Positions 33,080 to 41,628 of a stretch of DNA of 64,000 nt are shown piece by piece. This stretch comes from Leifsonia sp. C5G2 (GTDB lineage: Bacteria > Actinomycetota > Actinomycetes > Actinomycetales > Microbacteriaceae). Each line of letters begins with the position of its first letter. Positions within the stretch are counted from its first letter, which is position 1. A program made the position numbers and the translations under genes. Below the pieces are notes generated by a model, which searched no databases, was not told where the DNA came from, and saw only the letters and a program-made list of their open reading frames with translations. Location: NCBI RefSeq assembly GCF_013359685.1, contig NZ_JABFMV010000001.1, forward strand, positions 128,858-192,857, in the 5' to 3' direction.

Positions 33080-35859
33080 TCGGCCGACTTCTTCGCGGCG
33101 GCCTTCGTCGTGGTCTTCTTCGCCGTCGCCGTCTTGGCCGTCGCCTTCTTCGCGGTGGTCGTCTTCGCCGTGGTCGCCTTCGCCGTGGTCGTTCGTCGCG
33201 CCGGCTTCTTGGCCGGACCCTTCGCCCGCTTGTCGGCGAGCAGCTGGACGGCCCGGTCGAAGTCGACCTCGTCGACGGTCTCGCCGCGAGGGATGGTCGC
33301 GTTGGTCTCGCCATCGGTGACGTAGGCGCCGAAGCGGCCGTCCTTGATCCGGATCGGCTTGCCGCTGACCGGGTCGGCGTCGAACTCCTTGAGGGCGCTG
33401 GAGGCTCGGCGGTTGCCGTACTTGGGCTGGGCGAACAGCTCCAGGGCTCCGGCCAGGTCGATGTCGAAGATGTCGTCCTCGCTCGGCAGCGAGCGGGTGT
33501 CCGTGCCCTTCTTCAGGTAGGGCCCGTAGCGCCCGTTCTGCGCCTGGATCTCGTCGCCGCTCTCGGGGTCGGCGCCGACGACGCGGGGAAGGTCGAGCAG
33601 CTTGAGAGCCGTCTCGAGGTCGATCGTCGCGAGATCCATCGACTTGAACAGTGACGCGGTGCGTGGCTTCGCCGCGGCGGTCTTCTTGGTCTTCTTCGGC
33701 TCGACCACCTCGCCGGTGGCGGAGTCGACCGTCGGCTCCTCCTCGGGGTCGGCCTCGGTCACGTACGGCCCGAAACGGCCGTCCTTCGCCAGCACGACCT
33801 TGCCGTTGCCGGGGTTGGTGCCCAGCACGCGGTCCGTCTGCACCGGCGCATCGATCAGCTCGCGCGCCTTGGCGGGCGTGAGCTCGTCGGGGGCGAGGTC
33901 CGGCGGGATGTTGACGCGCCGCGGCGGCGCATCCGGACCGGCGTCGGTGTCGGCGACCTCGAGGTAGGGCCCGTACTTGCCGATCCGGAGGGTGATCCCC
34001 TCGTCGATCGTGATGGAGTTGATGCTGCGGGCGTCGATCTCGCCGAGGTTGTCGATGACCCGGCGCAGACCCTTGTGCTTGTCGCTCCCGAAGTAGAAGC
34101 TGTTCAGCCAGTCGACGCGCTCCGCCTCGCCGTCGGCGATGCGGTCCAGGTCGTCCTCCATCTCGGCGGTGAAGTCGTACTGCACCAGATCGGCGAAGTA
34201 GTCCTCCAGCAGCCGGACGACGGAGAACGCCACCCAGCTCGGCACCAGAGCCTGGCCGCGCTGCGTGACGTAGCCGCGGTCGATGATCGTGGAGATGATG
34301 CTCGCGAACGTCGAGGGACGCCCGATCCCGAGCTCTTCCAGCGTCTTGACGAGGCTCGCCTCGGTGTATCGGGGCGGCGGCGTGGTCTCGTGGCCGTCTG
34401 CCGCGATGTCGCGCACCTCGAGCGCTTGCCCTTCCTTGAGCGGCGGGAGCTTCGCCTCGGCGGCGTCGGAGGCGTTGCGCTCCTCGTCCTTCCCCTCCTC
34501 GTAGGCGTTCAGGAAGCCGCGGAAGGTGATGACGGTGCCGCTGGCCGTGAACTCGGCGACGGTGCCGTCGAGCGGCCCCTCCGTGACGCGCGCCGACACG
34601 GTCACGGAGGCCGTCTGGCCCTTCGCGTCCGCCATCTGCGAGGCGACGGTGCGCTTCCAGATGAGGTCGTACAGGCGGAACTCCGGTCCGCGGAGCGAAC
34701 GCTCGAGCTCGGCCGGGGTGCGGAAGGTCTCGCCCGACGGGCGGATCGCCTCGTGCGCCTCCTGCGCGTTCTTGCTCTTGGAGGCGTAGGTTCGCGGCTT
34801 CTCGGGGACGGTCTCCGGGCCGTACAGCTTCGCCGCCTGCGCCCGGGCGGCGTTGGTCGCCTGCTGCGAGAGCGACGAGGAGTCGGTTCGCATATAGGTG
34901 ATGTAGCCGTTCTCGTAGAGCGACTGGGCGACGCTCATCGTCTGGCGCGCGGAGAAGCGCAGCTTGCGGGCGGCCTCCTGCTGAAGCGTGGAGGTGGTGA
35001 ACGGCGCCGCCGGACGGCGGGAGTAGGGCTTGGAGTCGAGCTTGGACACGGCGACCGCCGTGCTCGGCTGCCGGACCGCCGCGGCGAGGGCGGTCGCCGT
35101 CGCCTCGTCGAGCGTGCGTGCGCCGGAGGTGAGGCGGCCGTGGTCGTCGAAGTCGCGGCCGGTGGCGACGCGGTCGCCGTCGATGCGCGCGAGCCGCGCC
35201 TCGAAGGCGCTGGCGTCCTCCGGGGCGAGCTGGGCAGTGAGCCCCCAGTACGACGCCGGGACGAAGGCGAGCCGCTCGCGCTCGCGGTCGACCACCAGAC
35301 GCGTCGCGGCCGACTGCACACGTCCGGCGGAGAGGCCCGGGCCAACCTTCCGCCAGAGGACCGGCGAGACCTCGTAGCCGTAGAGGCGGTCGAGGATCCG
35401 CCGGGTCTCCTGGGCGTCGACGAGCGCGGTGTCGATCTCGCGGGTGTTGTCGCGGGCCTTCTCGATGGCCTCACGGGTGATCTCGTGGAAGACCATCCGC
35501 TTGACCGGGATCTTCGGCTTCAGCACCTCGACGAGGTGCCAGGCGATGGCCTCGCCCTCGCGGTCCTCATCCGTTGCGAGCAGGAGTTCGTCGGCGTTCT
35601 TCAGTGCGCGCTTGAGGTCGGCGACCGTCTTCTTCTTCTGGTCGGACACCACGTAGTAGGGCTCGAACTCGTTCTCGACGTCGACGGAGAACTTGCCGAG
35701 GGAGCCCTTCTTAAGCTCCGGCGGGAGGTTCTTCGGCTCGATGAGGTCGCGGATGTGCCCGACCGAGGCCATGACCTCGTAGCCGTCGCCCAGGTACTGC
35801 GCGATCGACTTCACCTTGTTGGGTGACTCGACGATGACGAGCTTCTTCGTGTCAGGCAC
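33076..35859 (-). CDS. topA: DNA topoisomerase I
   Basis: TopA relaxes negative supercoils through a transient 5'-phosphotyrosine. The 927-residue protein has a TOPRIM domain at the N-terminus (LVIVESPNKVKSIAQYLG; LLATDEDREGEAIAWHL) and the catalytic Tyr322 in ITYMRTDSSS. Four C-terminal topoisomerase repeats follow (GRFGPYVTE, GRYGPYLKKG, GRFGAYVTDGE types) and a long Lys/Ala/Thr tail (TTTAKATTAKTTTAKK...), normal in actinobacteria and lacking zinc fingers. The GTG start at 35859 is preceded by AAGAGGAG. Upstream the same frame stays open into the last tad gene, which I treat as accidental. Confidence 0.97.
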   Translation of the reverse strand: MPDTKKLVIVESPNKVKSIAQYLGDGYEVMASVGHIRDLIEPKNLPPELKKGSLGKFSVDVENEFEPYYVVSDQKKKTVADLKRALKNADELLLATDEDREGEAIAWHLVEVLKPKIPVKRMVFHEITREAIEKARDNTREIDTALVDAQETRRILDRLYGYEVSPVLWRKVGPGLSAGRVQSAATRLVVDRERERLAFVPASYWGLTAQLAPEDASAFEARLARIDGDRVATGRDFDDHGRLTSGARTLDEATATALAAAVRQPSTAVAVSKLDSKPYSRRPAAPFTTSTLQQEAARKLRFSARQTMSVAQSLYENGYITYMRTDSSSLSQQATNAARAQAAKLYGPETVPEKPRTYASKSKNAQEAHEAIRPSGETFRTPAELERSLRGPEFRLYDLIWKRTVASQMADAKGQTASVTVSARVTEGPLDGTVAEFTASGTVITFRGFLNAYEEGKDEERNASDAAEAKLPPLKEGQALEVRDIAADGHETTPPPRYTEASLVKTLEELGIGRPSTFASIISTIIDRGYVTQRGQALVPSWVAFSVVRLLEDYFADLVQYDFTAEMEDDLDRIADGEAERVDWLNSFYFGSDKHKGLRRVIDNLGEIDARSINSITIDEGITLRIGKYGPYLEVADTDAGPDAPPRRVNIPPDLAPDELTPAKARELIDAPVQTDRVLGTNPGNGKVVLAKDGRFGPYVTEADPEEEPTVDSATGEVVEPKKTKKTAAAKPRTASLFKSMDLATIDLETALKLLDLPRVVGADPESGDEIQAQNGRYGPYLKKGTDTRSLPSEDDIFDIDLAGALELFAQPKYGNRRASSALKEFDADPVSGKPIRIKDGRFGAYVTDGETNATIPRGETVDEVDFDRAVQLLADKRAKGPAKKPARRTTTAKATTAKTTTAKKATAKTATAKKTTTKAAAKKSAE

Positions 35860-36104
35860 GTGACTCCTCTTAATATGCACACACTGTGTCGTCCACAGCT
35901 GACGGTCTCGCCCGTTGGGACGAACACGGCGCTCCCCCTGCTGCGATGGTCCACGACCCGCGCGGTCCGTGCGGCCGACAGGCAAACCATACACACCTTC
36001 GCCGTTCGTCTGCCTAATCGTGTCCGTCTCGTTCGCCGTGGGCGCAGATCGCGCCCTGCCACCGGACCCTATGCGTGGCACGGCGCCGGGAGGACAATGA
36101 CGGT
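35860..36104. promoter_or_regulatory. Divergent intergenic region, topA / small hypothetical gene
   Basis: Nothing here codes convincingly. On the minus strand, TATGGT (35991-35986) is a possible topA -10 that would leave a leader of about 120 bases. A short ACACA/TGTGT repeat lies near 35877-35888, and AAGAGGAG is the topA ribosome-binding site. Confidence 0.35.
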
Positions 36105-36350
36105 ATGGCAACGACGACGACGTACACCGCCAAATTGATCGACGGCCCGCTCGAGGGCAAGACCGTCTCGACCGACTTCCTCGACTCCGGAGACGCCCGT
36201 CCCCGCCTCGAGATCTCGGCCGTCGCGGGCTCGAAGCACTATCTCTATGTGCGCGCCGCGGGCTCGGAGGTCGAGTTCGCCTCCGACGACGGTCGGGGAC
36301 GCCTTCCCACCGCGGTGGCGTACCGCTACGTGGAGACGGTCTTCGACTGA
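36105..36350 (+). CDS. Small hypothetical protein
   Basis: The 81-residue protein (MATTTTYTAKLIDGPLEGKT...) is acidic to neutral, with alternating beta-strand-like segments: GKTVSTDFLDSG, LEISAVAGSKHYLYVRAAG and TAVAYRYVETVFD. It has no signal peptide or membrane segment. I do not recognise the family; proteins of this type occur beside topA in related actinobacteria. The ATG at 36105 has GGGAGGA rather far upstream, and ATGs a few codons earlier are possible. Codon use is strongly GC3-biased, which supports it. Confidence 0.65.
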   Translation: MATTTTYTAKLIDGPLEGKTVSTDFLDSGDARPRLEISAVAGSKHYLYVRAAGSEVEFASDDGRGRLPTAVAYRYVETVFD

Positions 36351-36405
36351 CCCCGCCTGTCGCGGGTGCGCGACCGGCGGCTGCGGCCTCGCCGCGACCG
36401 CCCGG

Positions 36406-36783
36406 CGGTCCTGCGCGCGCGGTCCCGGACGCCGACAGCGCGAGATACGGCACGGTGACGGACACGGTGACCACCGCACCCTCGTGGGCGCACGAGGACA
36501 GCGCGGCGCCGTTGGCCCGGGCTACAGCCTCGGCGAGATCGCACGGGATGCCGGGCGAGCGCCCGCTCGCCGCATCGGCCGCGGCGAGGGCTGCCAGATC
36601 GGCCGCCGCGGCAGCGCGGGATCGCGCCGCGAACGCTCCCACCGCCGTGATCGCCCCCGCCGCGACCGCCACGACGACCCCGACGGACGCCAGTGCGAGC
36701 ACGGACCCCGCGCCGGCCTCGGACCGGACCAGCCGTCGCAGAAGGTCCCCGGGCCCTCTCCTCGTCCGTCGTGCCCTGGTCAT
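36406..36783 (-). CDS. TadE-like helper protein of the tad locus, 3' end unresolved
   Basis: The recognisable part (about 126 residues) has a basic start (MTRARRTRRG), EAGAGSVLALASVGVVVAVAAG as a pseudopilin-like membrane segment, and a short outside domain with two cysteines (IPCDLAEAVARANGAALSSC) that may form a disulfide. It ends with the typical VTVSVTVPYL... TARAGP. This is the Rv3654c-like family encoded last in actinobacterial tad loci. The normal stop after ARAGP is missing: the frame stays open into topA, while the nearest stop in another frame is at 36326. The start overlaps the preceding tadE stop as ATGA. The end given is that of the family-like part only. Confidence 0.65.
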
Positions 36784-37124
36784 TCGTCGCTGCGTTCGTC
36801 GAGGGCGCACGCCCGCGCGCTGATCCGGACGCCGATGGCGCTGAGCGCACCCTCCGACGCGGTCAGTCTGACGCACGTGGCGCTCCCCTGCGGTTCGACC
36901 GACACGGCCGTTCCCGCCGGCAACCCGGCCGCGCCGGGATCGTCGCCGCGCGCCACCAGCCGGGCGGCAGCGGCGGCCGAGGCCACGAGGCCGGCCTGCG
37001 CGGCGGCGCCGATCACGACCGCGACGCACAGCGCGACGCAGGTCAACACGACGGGCATCGCGATCGCGAACTCCGCCGTCACGCTGCCCCGCTCGGATCG
37101 CAGGTCAGCCGCCGGCGAGCGCAC
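36780..37124 (-). CDS. TadE-family pilus assembly protein
   Basis: The 114-residue protein has the TadE-like N-terminus RGSVTAEFAIAMPVVLTCVALCVAVVIGA, a short charged leader ending before a conserved Glu and a single membrane helix. A small outer domain follows, with one cysteine (SATCVRL). It is a minor pseudopilin of the tad locus. The GTG start at 37124 overlaps the end of the flp gene by 20 bases, so translation is likely coupled. Confidence 0.82.
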   Translation of the reverse strand: MRSPAADLRSERGSVTAEFAIAMPVVLTCVALCVAVVIGAAAQAGLVASAAAAARLVARGDDPGAAGLPAGTAVSVEPQGSATCVRLTASEGALSAIGVRISARACALDERSDE

Positions 37125-37296
37125 GATGCACCAGGTCGCTCAGAATGGCCTTCACCTCGTCGCCTTTGAGCAGCGCGACGAGCAGTCCGGCGAAGCCGAC
37201 CGCCGCCAGGATCGTGATCGCGTACTCGGCCGTCGCGGCGCCACGATCCTCCCTCAGCCGCGCGCAGAGGGCTCTTCTTCTCTGTATTCGCTCCAT
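37105..37296 (-). CDS. Flp-type pilin (DUF4244)
   Basis: The 63-residue prepilin has a basic leader of about 18 residues, the cleavage region EDRGAATAEYAITILAAVG and a hydrophobic helix, followed by GDEVKAILSDLVHRALAGG. This is the short actinobacterial Flp pilin type (DUF4244). GGAGGAACC precedes the ATG. It stands after the TadBC gene and before tadE. No prepilin peptidase gene is in the window. Confidence 0.88.
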   Translation of the reverse strand: MERIQRRRALCARLREDRGAATAEYAITILAAVGFAGLLVALLKGDEVKAILSDLVHRALAGG

Positions 37297-37383
37297 CGGT
37301 TCCTCCTCCGTGTCGGGTGAGCTGGTTCCATGCTTCCGGCGGCCGACCCGCCGCAGTCGTCGCCGTCGGGATCTGTGGGGAAC

Positions 37384-38325
37384 TCACGTCCACCCCTCGG
37401 CTGTGGACGACAAGAGGGAGAGCAGGAGCGGAGCCACCGCGAGGAGGACGAAGCTCGGAAGCACGCACAGCCCCAGCGGGACCATCAGCCGGACCCCGAG
37501 CGCAGCGGCGGCCGATCGGGCCTCCGACCGCGCGCTCCGGCGCCGCTGACGGGCGGAGGCCGTCAGCAGCTCCACCGCTGGGACACCGGCGGCACCCGCG
37601 AGCTGCACCGTGGCCCGGGCACCACCGTCGTCCGGAGGCGCGAGCCCGCAGCCGCCCGCGGCGTCGCCCGCAAGGCGGATTGCGGCCTCCGCCGACAGCC
37701 CTCCCTGCAGCGCGATCGCGATCAGCTCCTCCGCGAGACCCGGCTGCGGTCGCCGCGCGGTCGCGCGGCGGACGAGCGAGCGCATCCACCAGCGGCCCGC
37801 CACCATGAGCAGCGCGCCGCCGACGAGAGCGACCGCGCCGGCGGGCGACGCCGCGGTGCCCGCCAGGTCCGCCCCCAGCGCGGCGGCCATGAGGACACCC
37901 CCGGCCGGGAGCCACGACACCAGACGCGCGGTCGCGCGGGGTCCGCTGAGGGCGACCCCGGCGTCGCGGTCCGCCTCCGCCGCGTCTCTCAGCGTCTCGG
38001 CGATCGTCCGAAGCGCATGCCCGAGCGGCGCGCCGGCCACCTCGGCGACACTCCACACCGCGGCAATGCTCCGCAGGTCGTCCGTCGTCGCCGCCCGCGC
38101 GAGCGCGGTGCTGCACGACTCGGTCTTCCGCTCGAGGGCCGCCCGCACTGCGACGGCGACGGGATGCACGCCATGGTCGGCCGCCGCATTCCAGGCCGCT
38201 CGTGGCGTCAGCCCCGCGTCGAGCATCACCGCGAGCGACTCGGCCAGCGCTGCCACCCGGTCCGCTTCGGCTCCCGGCGGCCCGGGCGTGCGCGCGCCCC
38301 ACCGACCCGGAACAACCCGCCTCAC
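37384..38325 (-). CDS. Fused TadB-TadC-like pilus inner-membrane platform protein
   Basis: The 313-residue protein holds two type II secretion F-like segments. The first (about 20-140) has LAESLAVMLDAGLTPRAAWN and AEVAGAPLGHALRTIAETLR. The second (about 195-310) has LAEELIAIALQGGLSAEAAI and SEARSAAAALGVRLMVPLGL. Hydrophobic helices lie between them and at the C-terminus. TadB and TadC are usually separate genes; here one reading frame seems to cover both. The GTG start at 38325 overlaps the ATPase stop as GTGA. Confidence 0.8.
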   Translation of the reverse strand: MRRVVPGRWGARTPGPPGAEADRVAALAESLAVMLDAGLTPRAAWNAAADHGVHPVAVAVRAALERKTESCSTALARAATTDDLRSIAAVWSVAEVAGAPLGHALRTIAETLRDAAEADRDAGVALSGPRATARLVSWLPAGGVLMAAALGADLAGTAASPAGAVALVGGALLMVAGRWWMRSLVRRATARRPQPGLAEELIAIALQGGLSAEAAIRLAGDAAGGCGLAPPDDGGARATVQLAGAAGVPAVELLTASARQRRRSARSEARSAAAALGVRLMVPLGLCVLPSFVLLAVAPLLLSLLSSTAEGWT

Positions 38326-39284
38326 GCGCCCACCACCGCGAGCCGGCCGGCCGCGTCGAGCCGCAGCCGCCCGAAGCCGGCGAGACGGCGGCTCCCGCCC
38401 TCGCGGACGAGATGGACCACCAGGCCGATCGCACTGACGGCCTGACGCGCGAGCGCGTGCTCGCTCATGCCCGCCAGGGCGCTGAGCGCCTCCAGCCGTG
38501 CCGGCACGTCGTGCAGCGAGTTCGCGTGCAGCGTCCCGGCTCCGCCGTCGTGACCGGTGTTCAGTGCACCGAGCAGATCCTGCACCTCGCCGCCGCGGCA
38601 CTCGCCGAGCACCAGGCGGTCCGGGCGCATCCGGAGGGCCTCGCGCACGAGGCGGCGCAGATCGACGCCGCCTGCACCCTCCAGGTTGGGTTGTCTCGTC
38701 TCGAGACCGACCACGTGCGGGTGGTGGATGCGGAGCTCCGCGACGTCTTCGATCACGACGATGCGCTCCCCCGGGGGTGCGTGGCCCAGCAGCGCGGCGA
38801 GCAGGGTCGTCTTGCCCGTGCCGGCGGCCCCGGTGATGAGGAGGTTGGTGCGGGCGGCGACCGCGTCCAGCAGCACGCGGCGTGCCTCTTCCGCCATCGC
38901 GCCGGAGGCGACGAGCTCGGCGAGACTCGGCGGGGCCGGGGACGGCACGCGGATGGACAGCAGCGCTCCCCCGGTGGACACGGGCGGCAGCACGGCGTGG
39001 ACCCGGACGCCGCCGCGCAGCCGCACGTCGACGAACGGGGTCGCTTCGTCCAGATGCCGGCCTCCCGCGGCGATCAGGCGCACGGCGAGCTCTCGCGCAG
39101 CCCTCCGGTCGGCCCGCCAGCCCGCCTCGAGGCGCAGCCCGTCTCGCGCGTCGTCGGTCCAGAGCTCGCCCGTGCCGGTCAGGAAGACGTCTGTCACGCC
39201 CGGCCGCAGCAGGTAGGGGGCCAAGGGCCCGAACGTCTGCCAGTGGCCCGGCTCAGCGAGAGACGCAGTGGGGTGGTCGACCAT
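38322..39284 (-). CDS. tadA: Tad secretion ATPase (TadA/CpaF type)
   Basis: The 320-residue ATPase has Walker A TGAAGTGKTTLLAALLGH, an Asp box around IVVIEDVAEL, Walker B-like LRMRPDRLVLGECRGGE, and GGAGTLHANS, all as in the type II/IV secretion ATPases of Tad systems. It lacks the long N-terminal extension of many CpaF proteins. It is the first gene of a compact tad locus (tadA, tadBC, flp, tadE, tadE-like). The expected TadZ-type ATPase gene upstream is absent. Confidence 0.9.
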   Translation of the reverse strand: MVDHPTASLAEPGHWQTFGPLAPYLLRPGVTDVFLTGTGELWTDDARDGLRLEAGWRADRRAARELAVRLIAAGGRHLDEATPFVDVRLRGGVRVHAVLPPVSTGGALLSIRVPSPAPPSLAELVASGAMAEEARRVLLDAVAARTNLLITGAAGTGKTTLLAALLGHAPPGERIVVIEDVAELRIHHPHVVGLETRQPNLEGAGGVDLRRLVREALRMRPDRLVLGECRGGEVQDLLGALNTGHDGGAGTLHANSLHDVPARLEALSALAGMSEHALARQAVSAIGLVVHLVREGGSRRLAGFGRLRLDAAGRLAVVGA

Positions 39285-39386
39285 GCCCCGACGCTACGGA
39301 TGTCTGCGACCGGCGTCGGGCGCAGACCGGAAGCTGTGGACAGCAGCCGGACGGACGATCCTGTGGACGGCGTCGAGCCACCGGTT
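39285..39386. other. Gap between tadA and the 6C RNA
   Basis: About 100 bases that contain no reading frame or hairpin I can support. It should hold the tad promoter; CTGTGGAC occurs twice (39342 and 39361 region) without clear meaning. Confidence 0.3.
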
Positions 39387-39488
39387 AAAAAAGGGGGGCC
39401 GCACCTATTGGGGGGAACAGGTGCGGCCACTGCGGCGCAGGATTGGGGGGAATCGATTGCGCCGCACGCACGAATTTTCATTCGGCCG
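39387..39488 (-). ncRNA. 6C RNA
   Basis: On the minus strand two hairpins follow each other, each with a loop containing TTCCCCCCAAT or GTTCCCCCCAAT, that is, six cytosines. The first stem is TGCGGCGCA/TGCGCCGCA (39466-39458 with 39439-39431). The second is GGCCGCACCT/AGGTGCGGCC (39428-39419 with 39406-39397). It is followed by a C-run and TTTTTT (39392-39387), so it is also a classical terminator. Two hairpins with C6 loops define the actinobacterial 6C small RNA. Its place beside tadA and near acs agrees with the location of the mycobacterial homologue as I recall it. Confidence 0.9.
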
Positions 39489-39494
39489 GGGTCC

Positions 39495-39522
39495 AGTTTA
39501 CGCAGAATCAATGCAAACGCAA
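39495..39522 (-). promoter_or_regulatory. Promoter of the 6C RNA
   Basis: TTGCGT (39522-39517) and TAAACT (39500-39495) are separated by 16 bases. Transcription would begin near 39488, some 20 bases before the first C6 hairpin. Confidence 0.6.
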
Positions 39523-39618
39523 GTCTCCGGGGGCAGCCGTTCCGACAGGTTGTAGAGTCAGGGATTGTCGCGCCACGACTCGTATCGACCGCATCGCAAA
39601 GGAGCGAAAAGACTCCCC

Positions 39619-41568
39619 ATGAGCAACACAATCGACAACCTGCTCCACGAAGCCCGCCGGTTCCCGCCGAGCGACGAGTTCGCCGCGAACGCCGTCGCCC
39701 AAGCCGAACTGTACGAGCGCGCGGCCGAGGACCGCCTCGGCTTCTGGGCCGACCAGTCCCGCGAGCTGCTCCACTGGCACACGCCGTTCACGCGCACCCT
39801 GGACTGGAGCGACCCGCCTTTCGCGAAGTGGTTCGACGACGGCGAGCTCAACGTGGCGTACAACTGCCTCGACCGTCACGTCCTCGCCGGCAACGGCGAC
39901 CGTGTCGCGATCCACTGGGAGGGCGAGCCCGGCGACACCCGGACCATCACCTATGCCGAGCTGACCGCAGAGGTCAAGAAAGCGGCCAACCTGCTGACCA
40001 GCCTCGGCATCCACGCGGGCGACCGCGTCGCGATCTACCTGCCGATGATCCCGGAGGCGGTGATCGCGATGCTCGCCGTCGCGCGCATCGGCGCCGTCCA
40101 CTCGGTGGTCTTCGGCGGCTTCAGCGCGGAGAGCCTGCGCTCGCGCATCGACGACGCCGAGGCGAAGCTCGTGATCACCGCCGACGGCGGCTGGCGCAAG
40201 GGCCGGGTGTTCCCGCTGAAGGACGCGGTGGACGCCGCCCTCAGCGGCGAGGCCACCACCGTGGAGCACGTCCTGGTGGTCAAGCGCGGCGAGAACGAGG
40301 TGGCCTGGACCGAGGGCCGCGACCTGTGGTGGCACGACGAGCTCGCCCTGGTCGACGCGGACCACGTCGCGAAGGCCTTCCCCGCGGAGCAGCCGCTGTT
40401 CATCCTCTACACCTCGGGGACCACGGGCAAGCCGAAGGGCATCCTGCACACCACCGGCGGCTACCTCACGCAGGCGGCGTTCACCCACAAGAACGTCTTC
40501 GACCTCCACCCGGAGTCGGACGTCTACTGGTGCAGCGCCGACGTGGGCTGGATCACCGGCCACACCTACGTCGTCTACGGGCCGCTCGCCAACGGTGCGA
40601 CCCAGGTGCTGTACGAGGGCACCCCGGAGACGCCGCATCCCGGTCGCTGGTGGGAGCTGATCGAGAAGTACAAGGTCTCGATCTTCTACACGGCGCCGAC
40701 CGCCATCCGCTCCTTCATGAAGCTCGGCCGCCAGCACCCCCAGCAGTTCGACCTGTCGAGCCTGCGGGTGCTCGGCTCGGTGGGCGAGCCCATCAACCCC
40801 GAGGCGTGGATGTGGTACCGCGACGTCATCGGCGGCGACCGGACCCCGATCGTGGACACCTGGTGGCAGACCGAGACCGGAGCGATCATGGTGTCGGCCC
40901 TGCCGGGTGTCACCACGCTGAAGCCGGGAAGCGCCCAGGTGCCGCTGCCGGGCATCTCGATCGACATCCTCGACGAGGCCGGGACTCCGGTCGGCAAGGA
41001 CCAGGGCGGTCTCCTCGTGGTGACCGAGCCGTGGCCGAGCATGCTGCGCGGCATCTGGGGCGACCCGGAGCGCTTCAAGGAGACGTACTGGTCGAAGTTC
41101 GGCGACAAGTACTTCGCCGGCGACGGCGCCCGGTACGACTCCGACGGCGAGATCTGGCTGATGGGCCGTGTCGACGACGTGATGAACGTCTCCGGCCACC
41201 GCCTGTCGACGGCGGAGATCGAGTCGGCGCTCGTCGCGCATCCATTCACGGCCGAGGCCGCAGTGGTGGGCGCCGCCGACGAGACGACCGGTCAGGCCGT
41301 CGTCGCCTTCGTGATCATCAAGCAGAACCAGCTGGAGCAGGCCGAGGCGCTGGATGTGGCGGCCGAACTGCGCAAGCATGTCGCGCAGCAGATCGGCGCC
41401 ATCGCGCGCCCGCGGGACATCTTCATCGTGTCGGAGCTGCCGAAGACCCGGTCCGGCAAGATCATGCGGCGCCTGCTGCGGGATGTGGCCGAGGGCCGCG
41501 AGGTCGGCGACACGACCACGCTGGCGGACACCGCGGTGATGAGCTCGATCCAGGCCAAGCTGTCCTGA
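39619..41568 (+). CDS. acs: Acetyl-CoA synthetase
   Basis: Acs activates acetate to acetyl-CoA through acetyl-AMP. The 649-residue protein has the AMP-binding core [20 protein letters not shown], the signature [28 protein letters not shown], and the C-terminal [10 protein letters not shown] with the lysine that is acetylated in the family. The ATG at 39619 has AAAGGAG about 14 bases upstream, and GGAG can pair with CTCC just before the start. It is divergent from the 6C RNA. Its stop is followed by a strong hairpin. Confidence 0.97.
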   Translation: MSNTIDNLLHEARRFPPSDEFAANAVAQAELYERAAEDRLGFWADQSRELLHWHTPFTRTLDWSDPPFAKWFDDGELNVAYNCLDRHVLAGNGDRVAIHWEGEPGDTRTITYAELTAEVKKAANLLTSLGIHAGDRVAIYLPMIPEAVIAMLAVARIGAVHSVVFGGFSAESLRSRIDDAEAKLVITADGGWRKGRVFPLKDAVDAALSGEATTVEHVLVVKRGENEVAWTEGRDLWWHDELALVDADHVAKAFPAEQPLFILYTSGTTGKPKGILHTTGGYLTQAAFTHKNVFDLHPESDVYWCSADVGWITGHTYVVYGPLANGATQVLYEGTPETPHPGRWWELIEKYKVSIFYTAPTAIRSFMKLGRQHPQQFDLSSLRVLGSVGEPINPEAWMWYRDVIGGDRTPIVDTWWQTETGAIMVSALPGVTTLKPGSAQVPLPGISIDILDEAGTPVGKDQGGLLVVTEPWPSMLRGIWGDPERFKETYWSKFGDKYFAGDGARYDSDGEIWLMGRVDDVMNVSGHRLSTAEIESALVAHPFTAEAAVVGAADETTGQAVVAFVIIKQNQLEQAEALDVAAELRKHVAQQIGAIARPRDIFIVSELPKTRSGKIMRRLLRDVAEGREVGDTTTLADTAVMSSIQAKLS

Positions 41569-41583
41569 GCCGGCAGTAAGACG

Positions 41584-41615
41584 GAAGGGGCGGCGCCATC
41601 CGGCGCCGCCCCTTC
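41584..41615. terminator. Bidirectional terminator between acs and the RidA gene
   Basis: GAAGGGGCGGCGCC (41584-41597) and GGCGCCGCCCCTTC (41602-41615) form a perfect 14-bp stem with a four-base loop between convergent genes. Confidence 0.85.
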
Positions 41616-41628
41616 GTCGTCCGAGCGG

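Noticed and set aside
33090-33220. Repeat array at the 3' end of topA
   Set aside because: These are the Lys/Ala/Thr codons of the usual TopA tail, not a CRISPR or minisatellite.
35860-36405. Functional TadE-TopA fusion protein
   Set aside because: The bridge is antisense to another gene and reads as Arg/Pro repeats; topA has its own GTG with a good ribosome-binding site.
38202-41579. 1125-codon open frame on the plus strand
   Set aside because: It covers tadA on the opposite strand and acs in a wrong frame; no family resemblance.
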